A stretch of DNA of 64,000 nucleotides, from contig JANEZZ010001492.1 of the NCBI GenBank assembly GCA_026122225.1, positions 787,001-851,000 of the forward strand. The letters run 5' to 3'. The position numbers and the translations under genes were made by a program. Of the stretch, positions 30,621 to 41,160 are shown in pieces. Below the pieces are notes generated by a model. The model was not told the DNA's origin. It ran no database searches and saw only the letters and a list, made by a program, of their open reading frames with translations. Source of the DNA: Heloderma charlesbogerti. Its lineage: Eukaryota; Chordata; Lepidosauria; Squamata; Helodermatidae. Within the stretch, counting starts at the first letter, position 1, and the number at the start of each line of letters is the position of its first letter.

Positions 30621-31159
30621 AATACGAATAGTAGACTGTGGCCCTAATGCAGGGTCATGCTATACAGCTTGCTTGAATTAATCCTCAAAAAAAGAGGAAA
30701 GTATTCCAGATCTCTGTGTACCTATGCAGCTGACTTTAAATGGGTAATCAACCAAAGCAACAGACGGGGATGGGGGGAGTGTTGTATTGCAACAGATTTT
30801 TCCTGCTGGGTATCCAATGTACAGGAACATTCTCTGATACAGAGGGGGAATATTAAGTATTATTTTGAAGACAGAAGTTGTGAAAGCATCATTTTCTGCA
30901 CTGACATTATTTGTATGATAGAGAGAACTTGTTGTTGTTGTTGTAATATTTTCAATTTGCCCAATAAACAACATTCTCTGAAGATGACATTATGTCACAA
31001 TGTAGTATATCATTTTAAGGTGATCTGCCCAGGGAGGAGGGAACCTCACCTGAATAGGGCATACATGGAGAAGCCTCCAGCATCAGGACTAAACATGGCA
31101 GCAATCCAGCTGAGGAACCTCTGGATGGCAAGTGGCCGTAAGAGTAGCCAATATTCCTT

Positions 31160-31470
31160 GCTGAAAAAGAGCAAACACACCATCAAAAAGAGGAGAAAGA
31201 GGACCCAGATTTGCATAAAAATCATGTAAGTTAATTTATATGAATAGATTCAAATTTAGCAATAATTACTATAATTTTAAATAGAAATACAATAATCTGA
31301 CCAGAGTGGAGAAGACTGTGGCCAAGTGCCCTGTGTTGGGCCTGCTCAGTCTGCCTGTCCAGAGGCTAAGTGCCGATGGTCAACATCAAAGCCCCTGCTC
31401 TTCCTTCTTATGGCTTTTAAACTTGAAAATGGACTTGGATTGCACACCCTAATGGCCAGTGCAATTCACT
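31160..31470 (+). repeat. AGGGTGGCC-family repeat, partial
   Basis: Contains CATCAAAAAGAGGAGAAAGA, GACCCAGATTTGCATAAAAA, TTTAAATAGAAATACAATAA, CTGACCAGAGTGGAGAAGAC and ATGGTCAACATCAAAGCCCC. The 190-codon frame 30657-31229 ends inside it and is not supported as a gene. Confidence 0.65.
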
Positions 31471-31537
31471 ATTAAGGCATTGAAGGGCATTGTAGAGGAA
31501 ATGCCCTGGAAGACCTTTGTATATTGAGGAGATAGTG

Positions 31538-31990
31538 TGACATGCTACAACTGCTTCTTTCATGCCTGAACCTCCTGTGAGACCTTAAAAACCAGGTCTC
31601 TTAGGCCTCCTTAAGAACTTACTAGCTTCTCAGCCTGACTTCTTGTTTTTCAAACAAGGCAGGATGGCCTTGGAACCAGGGAGGATCTCTTTGGCTGCTG
31701 TCCACCTGCTAATTTAGCTTACCTTTTGGGTATATAAGGCCCTCCAGAGCGTCACTCAGTTTGAGCTTCGGTGCAGCCCGGGACCGTGCGGAGATGCTGC
31801 ACATTGGCCGAAAGGAGTCTCTCCACTGTCGTTATCTGGGGCTCCTGACAGCAGAACAGAGGAGTACGGTATCTTGCTCAGCTTTGATTTATAACATCCG
31901 ATGTTTAGTTGTAATATTCTGCCTGCTAGTTAAATAAAGCTTTGACTGTTGCTCACTTGTGTGGTCATTATGTCTGAATCCTAAAAGCAC
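31538..31990 (+). mobile_element. LTR-like sequence with TATA box and polyadenylation signal
   Basis: TGTGACATGCTACAACTGC may be the start. GTATATAAGGCCCTCCAGAG (31730-31749) is a strong TATA-type promoter element, AATAAAGCTTTGACTGTTGC (31932-31951) a polyadenylation signal, and the order TATA - about 200 bp - AATAAA is that of an LTR with a short R region. No matching second LTR or clear flanking duplication was found. It could also be an unrelated promoter fragment. Confidence 0.4.
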
Positions 31991-32019
31991 CTCTTTGCCT
32001 TTGGCAAAACACACATACA

Positions 32020-32344
32020 TAGGGATGTTGGAGAAATTCACAAGGCATTCAAATGAGTTCAGATTTCTATGAATCTGACCTGCGGATTCCATAGTGGACC
32101 GGCTTTTTGTGAGTTGTGCAGATTTGTGGACCGTTTTTTATTGGGGGGGGATTTGCACAATTTTGTTTGTTTGCAAATGCACATTTGTGCAAGTGTGCAT
32201 TTATGCACAAATGCACATTAACTAATAAACAAATTTCTCATACAAAGAATAGGATTCCATCAATGAGTGAATGATGGAACGAAAGATGCCTGACAATCTG
32301 TGAAACACAGACAGCACAGATTTAACAAAATCTGTACATCTCTG
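32020..32344 (-). mobile_element. hAT-like TAGGGATGT family, type A
   Basis: Left end TAGGGATGTTGGAGAAATTC; right end GTACATCTCTG. The flanks cacataca (32012-32019) and cagatacc (32345-32352) match at 6 of 8. The centre (32163-32220) is built of TTGCAAATGCACATTTGTGC / GTGCATTTATGCACAAATGC words. Confidence 0.8.
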
Positions 32345-32494
32345 CAGATACCGACTCCTGGTTGGACTCTTGCTGAATGGAACAAGTTTCATGCTACTGG
32401 TTGTGATGGCCATATGCATCTTCCAGGTCCAGAGGTACTTTGCCTTTGCCTACCTGTTGCTGGGGAGCAACAACGGAAGAGGGTTATTTCTTTC

Positions 32495-32758
32495 ATCAGT
32501 GCTCCTTCCAGGTTTTTGAGAGCCCTTGGGCAACGTACCTTCAACGGGGCCCCTCCCTCAGTGAATCTACCTTCTCATCACCATTATCCTGTTGCTCCTC
32601 CTTTTTCTCGTCATTGCTACCACTTCCTTGCTTGACAAGCAGACAGCCAATGAGGACGTTGGCAGTGGCATCTACTGCTCCACCTTTTCATGATTACCAT
32701 TGTCTGGGCCAGAGTGAGAGGCAGGTGAACAAGCAGGTTTCAGTGGTGAAGAGAAGCA
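32495..32758 (+). repeat. Dispersed repeat, copy 1 (inverse of 36828-37092)
   Basis: Shares, in order, GAGAGCCCTTGGGCAA, TGAATCTACCTTCTCATCAC, CATTATC, GTTGCTCCTCC, GCATCTACTGCTCC, TTGTCTGGGCCAGAG and GAGGCAGGTGAACAAGCAGG with the minus strand of 36828-37092. The frames 32300-32796 lie within it and show no domain. Confidence 0.75.
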
Positions 32759-32784
32759 ACTCCAGGATGCTGGAAACAGGATAC

Positions 32785-32845
32785 TGGACTAGATGAACTT
32801 TTGGTCTGATCCAGCAGGGCTCTTTTGATGATATGTTAGTAATCC
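32785..32845 (+). repeat. CR1-like LINE 3' UTR fragment, plus strand
   Basis: GGATACTGGACTAGATGAAC and TTTTGGTCTGATCCAGCAGG GCTC are the same 3'-terminal words as at 43330-43380. Confidence 0.7.
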
Positions 32846-32997
32846 AGGTTCCCAATGCAATGTAAAGAATGGCATTTGTTTTACCCTGGGGTTCAACCAC
32901 AAGCAGGAATCCTTCATGTGGACCTCTGTGAAAGCTGAAGGAAATGTCCGTCTCCATGTATGATCTGATTACTGCACACTTCTTTTTTTTATAAATC

Positions 32998-33137
32998 AGC
33001 CTTCCCAAACCTGGTGCCCTCCAGATGTTTTGGAGTTCAGCTCCCAACTGCCCCAGCCAGCATGGCCAATGGTCAGGAATGCTGGGAGTTGTGGTCCAAA
33101 ATATCTGGAGGGCACCAGGTTGTAGAGGGCTGGTATA
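32998..33137. repeat. CTCCAGATGT palindromic repeat with long ends
   Basis: GCCTTCCCAAACCTGGTGCC mirrors GGCACCAGGTTGTAGAGGGC. The interior is CTCCAGATGTTTTGGAGTTC and GTGGTCCAAAATATCTGGAG. Confidence 0.8.
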
Positions 33138-33460
33138 AATGTTTACTAGGAAACTTATGGCAATGTTCAAGGTATTTTCCTGAGATGACTGATCATTGTA
33201 AAGCACTTTCCTTTCTTTAAAATCCCTGTATAACTGATTAACAGTAACATTTCAGGTGTGTTGGGGGGGGACACCCATCTAGTTTAGGCAAAACTGTTCA
33301 TTTTAAATCCAGCTGAAATTTACATCTGCACCAGATTCTAAGGCAACATAGGCCTTGTTTACACAACGGAGACTACCTTGGATTGCTTGAAAGAATGCCC
33401 CAATTCAGATGGCAGCCATTTAATGAGCCATCACATGAATAGTACTTCCATCTGCTTGTA
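33138..33460. other. Nothing recognised
   Basis: Short AT-rich spacer with one G-tract at about 33262-33269. Confidence 0.35.
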
Positions 33461-33466
33461 GAGTTA

Positions 33467-33591
33467 GGGCACAATCCTATGCATGTTTAGACAGAGAAAA
33501 GGCCTATAACTCCTAGCTTGGAGAAGGCTGGCTGGGGAATGCTGGGAGTTGTAGGCCTTTTCTCTGTCTAAACATGCATAGGATTGCTCCC
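33467..33591. mobile_element. Harbinger-like palindromic MITE with TTA duplications
   Basis: Ends GGGCACAATCCTATGCATG and CATGCATAGGATTGCTCCC are inverse copies, flanked by tta at 33464-33466 and 33592-33594. A TWA target duplication and GGGC-type ends fit PIF/Harbinger MITEs. The interior AAAAGGCCTATAACTCCTAG is mirrored by CTGGGAGTTGTAGGCCTTTT. Confidence 0.7.
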
Positions 33592-33719
33592 TTATTGGCT
33601 CAGATGAATTCTGCAGGTGTGAGGTTCTGGAATGCCTCATTTCAACTCCCCACTCACCTCATCCTCTCCAAAAGGAGACAGCTTCTGCCATTGCTGCTGC
33701 TGCTGCTGCTCAGCATCTT

Positions 33720-33902
33720 CCTAAACTGGTTACCGCAGACTTGTTTGTATAAATGCTCACCAGGGAACTTATATCAATATTCACAATATAGGGTTGGATC
33801 CAGATTTAGGCAGCTGAGATGGCAGAACTCCTCACCACCAGTCCCCATGGCAGGCAGCCCCTCCAGTCCCCTTAAAATGCTACATGGAGGGTCCCAGGAC
33901 CA
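33720..33902 (-). repeat. GGATCC-ended repeat, partial
   Basis: GGGTTGGATCCAGATTTAGG, CAGCCCCTCCAGTCCCCTTA and AAATGCTACATGGAGGGTCC; truncated where the AGGGTGGCC repeat begins at 33903. Confidence 0.6.
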
Positions 33903-34245
33903 GGGTGGCCACTTACACTCCAAAAAGAGAAAATGCATCACCAAAACAGAAGACAAAAGAGGACACAAATTTGCACAACATTTGCATATGCAAATCAATA
34001 CAAATACAAGACATCTCTCCATAGTGGAAAAGACTGACAAGGTGACCTGTGTGCCTGTTGCTCAGCCTACTTTCCAGGTCCTAAGTGTTGATGGGCAACT
34101 TCAAGGCCCTGGGACTCTCCCCCCTCCTTTGACTTTAAACTAGACATGGATGGGACAGCCTATCAAATAGAGGATACCTTCAAATAGAGGACTGTCCTCT
34201 GCCAGCCCTCCAAAAGAGAGGACTGTCCCCTGTCACGTAGGACAT
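33903..34245 (+). repeat. AGGGTGGCC-family repeat
   Basis: Starts AGGGTGGCCACTTACACTCC and ends CATTTGGCCATCCT, an imperfect inverse end pair. The body has AAAAAGAGAAAATGCATCAC, TTTGCATATGCAAATCAATA, CATCTCTCCATAGTGGAAAA, GTGTTGATGGGCAACTTCAA and AATAGAGGACTGTCCTCTGC. Confidence 0.75.
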
Positions 34246-34374
34246 TTGGCCATCCTGGTGCAGGCGGGAAGGGGGAATCCCTGAAAATCAAGCATAGGCA
34301 TTTCTCTTGAGCAGAGCCCTTCCGTCAACAGAATTTTAAAGAATGAAATGTTCTGAGACCTGAGCATAAGTGGT

Positions 34375-34795
34375 GTAGTGGTACATTTTGAAGTCATGTC
34401 TTCAGGAGCCCTTCTCTGGGAGCCCCACCAAATAAAGTGAAGTGGGTGGCTACTAAGAAGAGGGGCTTTTCTATTGTGGCACCCTGGTTGTGGAATGAGC
34501 TCCCCAGAGAGGCTCTCCTGGAGCTTACATTGTGGTCTTTTTGACACCAGGTGAAGACCTTATCTTCCCAGGCATTTTAGACTCTCAGTTCCTGTTGTTT
34601 TAAATCTATTACTGTATTTTAAATCTTTGTACTGCTCATAAGTTTTATTTTGGTTTCTATTTTTAATTTATGTTGTAGTTTTAAACTTTTAAACTTTTAT
34701 ATTATATTTCACTGTGTATTTTATGGTTTTAATTGTTGTGAACCACCAGAGAGCTTTGGCTATTGAGCAGTATAGAAATGTAATAAATAAATAAA
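34375..34795 (+). pseudogene. L2-type LINE, 3' end
   Basis: GGGGCTTTTCTATTGTGGCA and CCTGGTTGTGGAATGAGCTC give a degenerate RAFSVVAP-LWNELP block; GTGAAGACCTTATCTTCCCA gives VKTLSS. The tail runs GTTTTAATTGTTGTGAACCA, GAGCAGTATAGAAATGTAAT and AAATAAATAAA. Confidence 0.7.
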
Positions 34796-36825
34796 ATGTC
34801 AGTCCCCATAGCCACCCCCCCAAGGAGAGTCCAAAAGTGCAGGCAGATGTGTGGATTCATATCAACAAACCAATTCTAGCTCTTTTCATCTCTACCAGGA
34901 AGAGCTGTTTTATATACTGTAGCTATAGGGTCTCAATTGTTTATTCAAGACCAGACCAAGACCCAACATATTTTGCATTACAATAGGGATAGCTCACAAC
35001 TAAATATTGTTGCTGAGATCATTCTTTTCCCCCCAGCTACATGAGTATTGCAGCTAAGCTCAGGGATAACAGAGACATCTGAGGGGATGGCAGATGACAT
35101 CAGCATCCCTGCTAATAAAGAAGTGCTGGTGCTGCATCCCTGTGAGCCCTGCCTCCAGTACACCACTGATCAGCATGAATACTAGAGTGGCAGGGTAGCC
35201 AACCAATGGCCAGCTAATAAATCTAATACATACATATATACATACTAGCTATCTCCTCTAAACCCATATCTCTACACAGGTTCTCTAATACCAAACAATG
35301 GTCTGTGTTCCAATGCATCCAAGTACAATATGCAATTTGATATGGAACTTGGGTGAAATTATCCATATTCTGTTTTGTTAATCCAAGATGATTTCTTGGA
35401 TGAACAAATGCACTTTCTTTTTTCCGAGAGAAACCTCCAATATCAAAGGACAGAGTAGAGACTGAAAGAATCTCTGAACTCTGTTGCTCACCCCCCCAAG
35501 AAATTTTCTTCTTGCAAAAATAACAAAGTTGCCAGAAAGGAAAGGAATGACTTTAAAAACAATTAGTACACGTGGTGTTCATTCTTGGCTCGTTCCACAT
35601 CCTCATCTGCCCGAGAATACTCAGCAGTCCTCCATGAAAAATGTTTTTTGAACTAATGAGGTATATTTGCATTCCCCTTAGAATGGATTTGGAATTTTTC
35701 ATCTATGCTGCACCATGAAAAATGGATGTGTTTTTCACAGAGGTAATTTGAACATAAACCATCACATCAACGGAAAGACAACCTTTGCTGAAACTTTTTA
35801 ACTGAGCTCATTCCATTTGTTTTCACTGGGGAAGGTCAGACGTACGTGAGGGATGTAAATTTCGTGTGCAAACCTAGATGCTGATGAGATTTGTTTTTGT
35901 AGATAATCTGTAGCAGAGAAATTTTTCATAATGTCACTGCAAAATAAATTAAAATGTTCATCTTCATATGGCTGGTTCCATTGCATTAAAATAAATGTTG
36001 CAAGCTCATTTAATTAGTATAGTTAGGAATGTCTCTTTCCTGCTTCACTGACTCTCCAAATCACAAGTTAATTTGTCAAAATCAGACCATTGTTTTTCCT
36101 TCATTCTTCATTACTGAAAAGACAGCCCTATTTAAATAAATGTTTATGCTACAGAGAGCAGAGCAGTGAACAACCCCAAATATTTTTATAAGCCAATGTT
36201 AGAAAAGTTTGGTGTTCATGGAACTATGATGCCTGGGCAGGAATGTGTGTGCTGTTATTGGATAGTTGACTAGCTGGAAAGGTACAGAATTGAGTGGCCC
36301 CCTGTAAGTGATCATTCAGTCCTATGCACCATCTCTCACGTTGCTGGCAAAATGCACTCCGAAGCCATTTCCTTCTGTGTTTTCAAAGACAACGGATGAC
36401 ATGAGATACAATCTCTATAAATTACCCTAATCAAATCATCCCCTTCAAGAACTCTGGGTTAATCAATTATTCTGTGTTTTGCAGTTCATATGACTACAGC
36501 TTCTAAGCCATCGGTAGTGTTGCTTCCTTAAAATGCCATGGGTTATGTTTAAATCAGCTTCCCCATTAAATGTGTTTCCATCCTTCATAAAATCTATTAT
36601 AAGAGTAGCAATTAATTCAGAATAAAAATCACGGAGGGAGGGGAAAGAGAATTGTGTGTGTTTTATAGGGAGTTTTGACCACAGTCCACTCCAGAGTTAG
36701 GCATGCTTACATTCCACTGATTTGAGTGGGAGTTAACTGTGCCAGGGCTGGCATCAAAGGTCAGCAAAATGCAGGGGGCCTACGCCCTAGAAAGGGCCCA
36801 ATGACAAGATCCCCCTGGATTTGCT
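34796..36825. other. AT-rich, repeat-poor DNA; no gene recognised
   Basis: No frame above about 70 codons with any protein character, and no family repeat seen over most of 2 kb. At about 36740-36800 GCCAGGGCTGGCATCAAAGG begins sequence that precedes the next dispersed repeat. Confidence 0.4.
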
Positions 36826-36827
36826 TC

Positions 36828-37092
36828 TCCTCTTCGCCATTGCAACCTGCTTGTTCACCTGCCTCCTGCTCTGGCCCAGACAAGGGTGGTGGTGAAAAGG
36901 GGAGCAGTAGATACCACTATCTACTTCCTCAGTGGCTCACTGCCTGTCAGGCAAGTAAACATGGCAGTAATGTTGAGAAAGAGGAGGGGGAGCAACAACT
37001 GCTGGTGATAATGGTGATGAGAAGGTAGATTCAGTAAGGGAGGGGGCCCATGGAGGGTACTTTGCCCAAGGGCTCTCAAGAACTGAACTGTG
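36828..37092 (-). repeat. Dispersed repeat, copy 2 (inverse of 32495-32758)
   Basis: On the minus strand it reads GAGAGCCCTTGGGCAAAGTA, CTGAATCTACCTTCTCATCA, GTATCTACTGCTCCCC and TTGTCTGGGCCAGAGCAGG, in the same order as copy 1. Confidence 0.75.
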
Positions 37093-37094
37093 CA

Positions 37095-37240
37095 ATGTCT
37101 GTAGAGCACTGCAACTCCCATCAGCTCTAGTCAGCACAGCCAATGGTGAGAGATGGTGGGAGTTAGGTCTAACAACATCTGGAGAGATGATGTCCAGCAA
37201 CATCTGGAGGGCCACACGTTCCCCACCCCCACTGTGGAGG
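37095..37240. repeat. CTCCAGATGT-like repeat, rearranged
   Basis: CACTGCAACTCCCATCAGCT and GGTGGGAGTTAGGTCTAACA, then a partial duplication ACAACATCTGGAGAGATGAT / AGCAACATCTGGAGGGCCAC and CGTTCCCCACCCC. Confidence 0.6.
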
Positions 37241-37970
37241 TCTTTGGAGGAAGGTATGTATTGAAATGGAATGCAAGACATTTTCAAATAACCGTCAACC
37301 ATGCAACAGCACAGTGTTATATTGTGTTTGTATTTTTCTGTAACTCTGATTAGCCCACAATAAACCCAGAGACATTATTAGTTGGAGCTGTCGTGTTCCC
37401 ACAAAGCAGTCCTCCTAAATGAGGAGTTGAGAACTAAAGAAATTATGTGGCACCTGTTCCTTTCTTTTCCAACACACATTTTTTTATGGCTTACCTGTCT
37501 TCCTTGGTTATTTCTTTATACAGCTTGTCACCTGAGCTACAAAATGAAGCACTAACATTCTATTCATTAGGCTTCTTGGCACAGCAATATGTTAGTGTCT
37601 TTTAGAATCTATTACCACTATGAATCTGATGATGCTGTGGTCTGGGGGATCAATCTTGCTTTTCTGGCATCACAATACCCTTGAGACCAGCTTTGTGCCA
37701 TTAATAAATTATGTAATTACCCAGAAACTGGAATCAGCGTGCAACTCCATGAGTTCATTCTTGCAGTAGCACATTGGACAACAGTGACAAGCATCTTGGC
37801 CTGATGACATGCTGGAGGAGATCTGCACACCAAAAAAAGAAGGACGTTCCTAGGTAGAAGAAAAGCTTTTTTTAATCTGTATTTGTCAGATGACAAGACT
37901 GTATGAAAAGCAAAGACGGGAATCATGTAAGACAGCACAGGCCCTTGCAGAAAACTGTTGTGCCAAGTGC
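37241..37970. other. Nothing recognised
   Basis: Single-copy-like sequence; frames shorter than 105 codons without recognisable domains. Confidence 0.35.
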
Positions 37971-37974
37971 TGGA

Positions 37975-38310
37975 TGGCTGCCAGGTAAAGAGCCTTCTCT
38001 GTAGTGGCCTCCTGTCTGTGGAATGCACTTCCTAGGGAGATATGGCTGGCATCTACACTGTATATGTTTAGATGCCAGGTTAAGACCTTCCTCTTCCAGC
38101 TGGCATTTAATTTTGAACTTATTGCTCCAATTATTAACTTTACTGCTGCCTCTAATATTTTAATATTTAATATTCTAACAGTTTGTATTTTCATTGTTAT
38201 TTTTTTGCTTATTATTTTATTGTTGCTTGCGGTTCTTTTATGAATGATTGTAAACTGCCCCAAGGTCATCTGCCAATCGGGCAGTTTAAACAAACAAATA
38301 AATGCTGGAA
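37975..38310 (+). pseudogene. L2-type LINE, 3' end
   Basis: GTAAAGAGCCTTCTCTGTAG and CTGTCTGTGGAATGCACTTC give RAFSVVA-LWNALP. GTTAAGACCTTCCTCTTCCA gives VKTFLFQ, readable in the frame from 38004 as MASCLWNALPREIWLA. The tail is GATTGTAAACTGCCCCAAGG, CGGGCAGTTTAAACAAACAA and ATAAATG. Confidence 0.75.
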
Positions 38311-38354
38311 ATTTAGCACTCCTCCCCATTCTGATATATCCTTGCCTGAATGTA

Positions 38355-38487
38355 TAGACCATCCTTCCCCGAGGTGCTCTCTAGATGTTTTGGACTACAA
38401 CTCCCAGCATTCCTGACCATTCTGGCTGGGCCTGATGGGAGCTGAAGTCCAAAATATCTGGAGGGCACCAGATTGCGGAAGGATGGT
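38355..38487. repeat. CTCCAGATGT palindromic repeat with long ends
   Basis: GACCATCCTTCCCCGAGGTG mirrors CACCAGATTGCGGAAGGATG. The interior is TGTTTTGGACTACAACTCCC and GAAGTCCAAAATATCTGGAG. Confidence 0.8.
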
Positions 38488-38578
38488 ATAGAAAGAGGAC
38501 AGGAATGGTGGCTGGACTGTATTCTTAAACACTCAGTAGGTTGGTTCATACAACCGGGCCAGGTCATCATGGGTTATT

Positions 38579-38632
38579 TCATAGAATCATAGAATAGTAG
38601 GGCTGGAAGGGGCCTACAAGCCCATATTTAAC
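38579..38632 (-). repeat. CR1 LINE 3' terminus, minus strand
   Basis: CATAGAATCATAGAATAGTA followed by GGGCTGGAAGGGGCCTACAA is the inverse of the CR1 (ATTCTATGA)n terminus and its upstream UTR. Confidence 0.75.
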
Positions 38633-38636
38633 CCAT

Positions 38637-38688
38637 GATTGATTGATTGATTGATTGATTATTGCATTTATATCCTGCCTTGATAAGC
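38637..38688 (+). repeat. (GATT)n and LINE tail fragment
   Basis: About six GATT units followed by TGCATTTATATCCTGCCTTG, a typical L2-type tail phrase. Confidence 0.6.
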
Positions 38689-38691
38689 ATG

Positions 38692-38965
38692 ATAAGCTGT
38701 GGCGCATGCTGGGTACATGTTGCTGCCATTTTGAATATACAACCCCCAATTGGGATGATAGGGATTGTACTATGTTGCACAAACCCAGCTATCGTGGGTT
38801 ATTTGGAGGTAAAAAAAACCGCTCACATAACCCTACTACTAATTGAGGGCTTAACCCTCGAATAACCCACAATAGCCAGATTCGCACAACACAGCACAAC
38901 CCCCAGTTGTGGGTTGCACATTGAAAATGGTGGCAACAGATGCCCAGCACACACTATGGCTCATC
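38692..38965. mobile_element. Palindromic MITE-like element, about 270 bp
   Basis: The left arm GCATGCTGGGTACATGTTGC, TGCCATTTTGAATATACAAC pairs with the right arm GGTTGCACATTGAAAATGGT, GGCAACAGATGCCCAGCACA. The middle carries GCTATCGTGGGTTATT and its inverse AATAACCCACAATAGC. The two short plus-strand frames here (38655-38865) are shadows of the arms. Confidence 0.65.
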
Positions 38966-39159
38966 AGTAGTTATAAAACCCACAATGACCATCTCATGCG
39001 AATCAGGTCAGTGAAGTCTATTAGTGTGAGCTGAGCCACTGGGAAGCCCCAGTCCTAACCAACCATTCAGTGATTTTTTGGCCAGCTAGGAGAGGTGGTA
39101 AACATTTCGACATGATCCAGAAATAAAATGACAATCATGATGAAAACGATGACAATAGT

Positions 39160-39193
39160 GGTGGTGGTGGTGGTGGTGGTGATGATGATAATG
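39160..39193 (+). repeat. (GGT)n / (GAT)n microsatellite
   Basis: About seven GGT units followed by GATGATGAT. Confidence 0.9.
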
Positions 39194-39199
39194 GCATGG

Positions 39200-40340
39200 G
39201 AGTGCCAGTTAAGGTGAGTTACAAAAACAAAACAAAACACGTTTTTGCCATTATAAGCCTCAACATTCTACTGCTTATATAAATTATACCTGTTGAGCTA
39301 ATAACTTGAAATTTGGCAGCTATAATGGTTCACTCTGAAGCTACAATGCTGCCAGTATTTTCAGAGGAATTCTGTTACAGAGCACTTTAGTTATGGAATG
39401 TGACCTCACAAGGTGAGGCTGCACATTACTACACAGATTTTGACTCTAGCACTGGGCAGTGGGGGGCGGTGGCTGAATTAAGCCTCCCACAGCCTGCTGT
39501 GGTCCCCATCTGATCAGGCTCCCCATGCCTGTAATGTACATTGCCAAAATTGCAGGCACAGGGCTACCCATCACTCGAGTGTCCCAATTCTTATGAGGTC
39601 ACATGAGCTGACTTTTGAGTAAAAAAAAGGGGAGGCATGCATGGCTGCATCTTTAAAGTAACATCTAGTTTGACCCTCACAGAATTTGGGAGGGGTGGGG
39701 ATGGAATGCCCAGGTGGGGGGAACAGAAAGATCCAGGGCCTCACACCAACTCCCTGAAAGCAGAAATGCAGCACATGGGCCCAGATCCTTGCTCTTCCTT
39801 TCTGTGTGTTGGGACAAGGGCATGCAAGGATATATTCACATGGTATGCTGAACCTGCATTCACACTCTTATGTATGCTCAATAAGGTGGATGTGAGTGTC
39901 ATTCTAACAAGGCCTTCTCATTGTGTGTAACCTCTACATGTGAGGAGGGGAAGTGGGGATGAGCTCGCTGGCTCCACCCCCTCCCTTGCCGTGCTCATCG
40001 CTTTCTACATGTGGAGGGCAACCATTTGCAGAAGGCAGCCTCCTCTGTCTGTGGAAGTTCTCTCCGAGAGTTTAGAATTCGGATTCTTGATATGAAACCA
40101 TGATTACCATTAGTTACGTATTTATTGTCCCATTTATTCTATAGGTAAACTTGCAAGAGAACAGATTCAAATACATTTGGGAGAGTGCAGGATTGCCAAC
40201 ATTGTCATTATATATTTCCTTTCCAAAAACCAGGGAAATTCAATGATCCAAAAACCTGCCAGTTTAAGACCAGAGTTAAGGCAATCTCATGTTCCCTCAA
40301 GCTCCACAAAGCCAGGAAAAAGGAAGCTGAGGCAGATGCC
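39200..40340. other. No gene recognised
   Basis: No family repeat or domain seen. A 138-codon frame 40177-40593 runs into Ala-rich low-complexity (GCA/GCC)n sequence and is not convincing. Confidence 0.35.
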
Positions 40341-40429
40341 TTCAATGCTGGGCCCTGCAGCATGGCCTGAGGCATGTTGCTGCCTCAAGCAAGCCTCTGC
40401 CGCTGCCCTGCTTCTTCTGGCAGTGATAG

Positions 40430-40465
40430 CAGTGGCGGCAGCAGCAGCAGCGGCTCCCAACCTTC
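40430..40465 (+). repeat. Short (GCA)n-like tract
   Basis: GTGGCGGCAGCAGCAGCAGC GG, the source of the poly-Ala run in the overlapping frames. Confidence 0.7.
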
Positions 40466-40679
40466 CTCCAGAGCTGCTAGGCTGGCCAGCCAGCCCAGCT
40501 GGCCACTCTCTCTCACACACATGCATGTGTGCACGCCCACCCACACTCAATAAGATGCTTGTGAGTGGTCCTGAACTATCACAAGAAGGTTAGGACCTCT
40601 CGTGATGGTTTGGGACTTATAACAATAATTCAGCGGACCTCTTCCAGGAGCCCCATTGCGTGGGCAGAAGGCAGAAGTG

Positions 40680-40905
40680 GTGGGATGCCAGACAGCCCGG
40701 CTTGTGTGCACCAGTGGCCAGCTGGGTTGGCTGGCTGGCTGGCCAAGCAGGGTGAGTGAGTGGGTGGGCAGGAGTGGCGGCTGGGTGGGTGGGTGCGAAG
40801 GAGCAAGCGACTGGGTGGGTGGGCAGGAGGGAGCAGGAGTGCAGATGGGCAGGCAGGAGGGAGGGAGGGAGGGAGGGAGCAAGCAGCCAGCTGGGTGGGT
40901 GGGAG
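40680..40905 (+). repeat. GGGT/GGGA-rich minisatellite-like tract
   Basis: Degenerate units such as GCTGGGTGGGTGGG, GGAGGGAGGGAGGG and GGCTGGCTGGC. Six long overlapping frames on both strands (40547-41163) arise from this composition alone. Confidence 0.8.
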
Positions 40906-41160
40906 CGAGTGGCCAGGTGCCCGGCCAAGCAGACAGCAGCAGAATCAAGAAGTGGTGGGACCTTTGGAGGGCAATTTGCCCCTCTTCCCATTCTGCCACC
41001 TGATGCGCTCGCATCAGGCTGCATCATTATAGGGCCAGCCCTGGTGCCCGCCATCAATGATGATGTTGTGCCATGTCATAAATTATTCTTGCTTACAACT
41101 TCCCCTGCATCCACCAGTGCTTTTCCTTGGTCAGCAAAAATAACCCCACCTTGTCCTGGC

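Noticed and set aside
30657..31229. 190-codon frame, and an opposite-strand stretch (about 31050-31215) resembling an exon with a GTGAGG donor
   Set aside because: The right part is AGGGTGGCC repeat and the left part shows no domain; the exon idea rests only on a donor-like site and a hydrophobic run.
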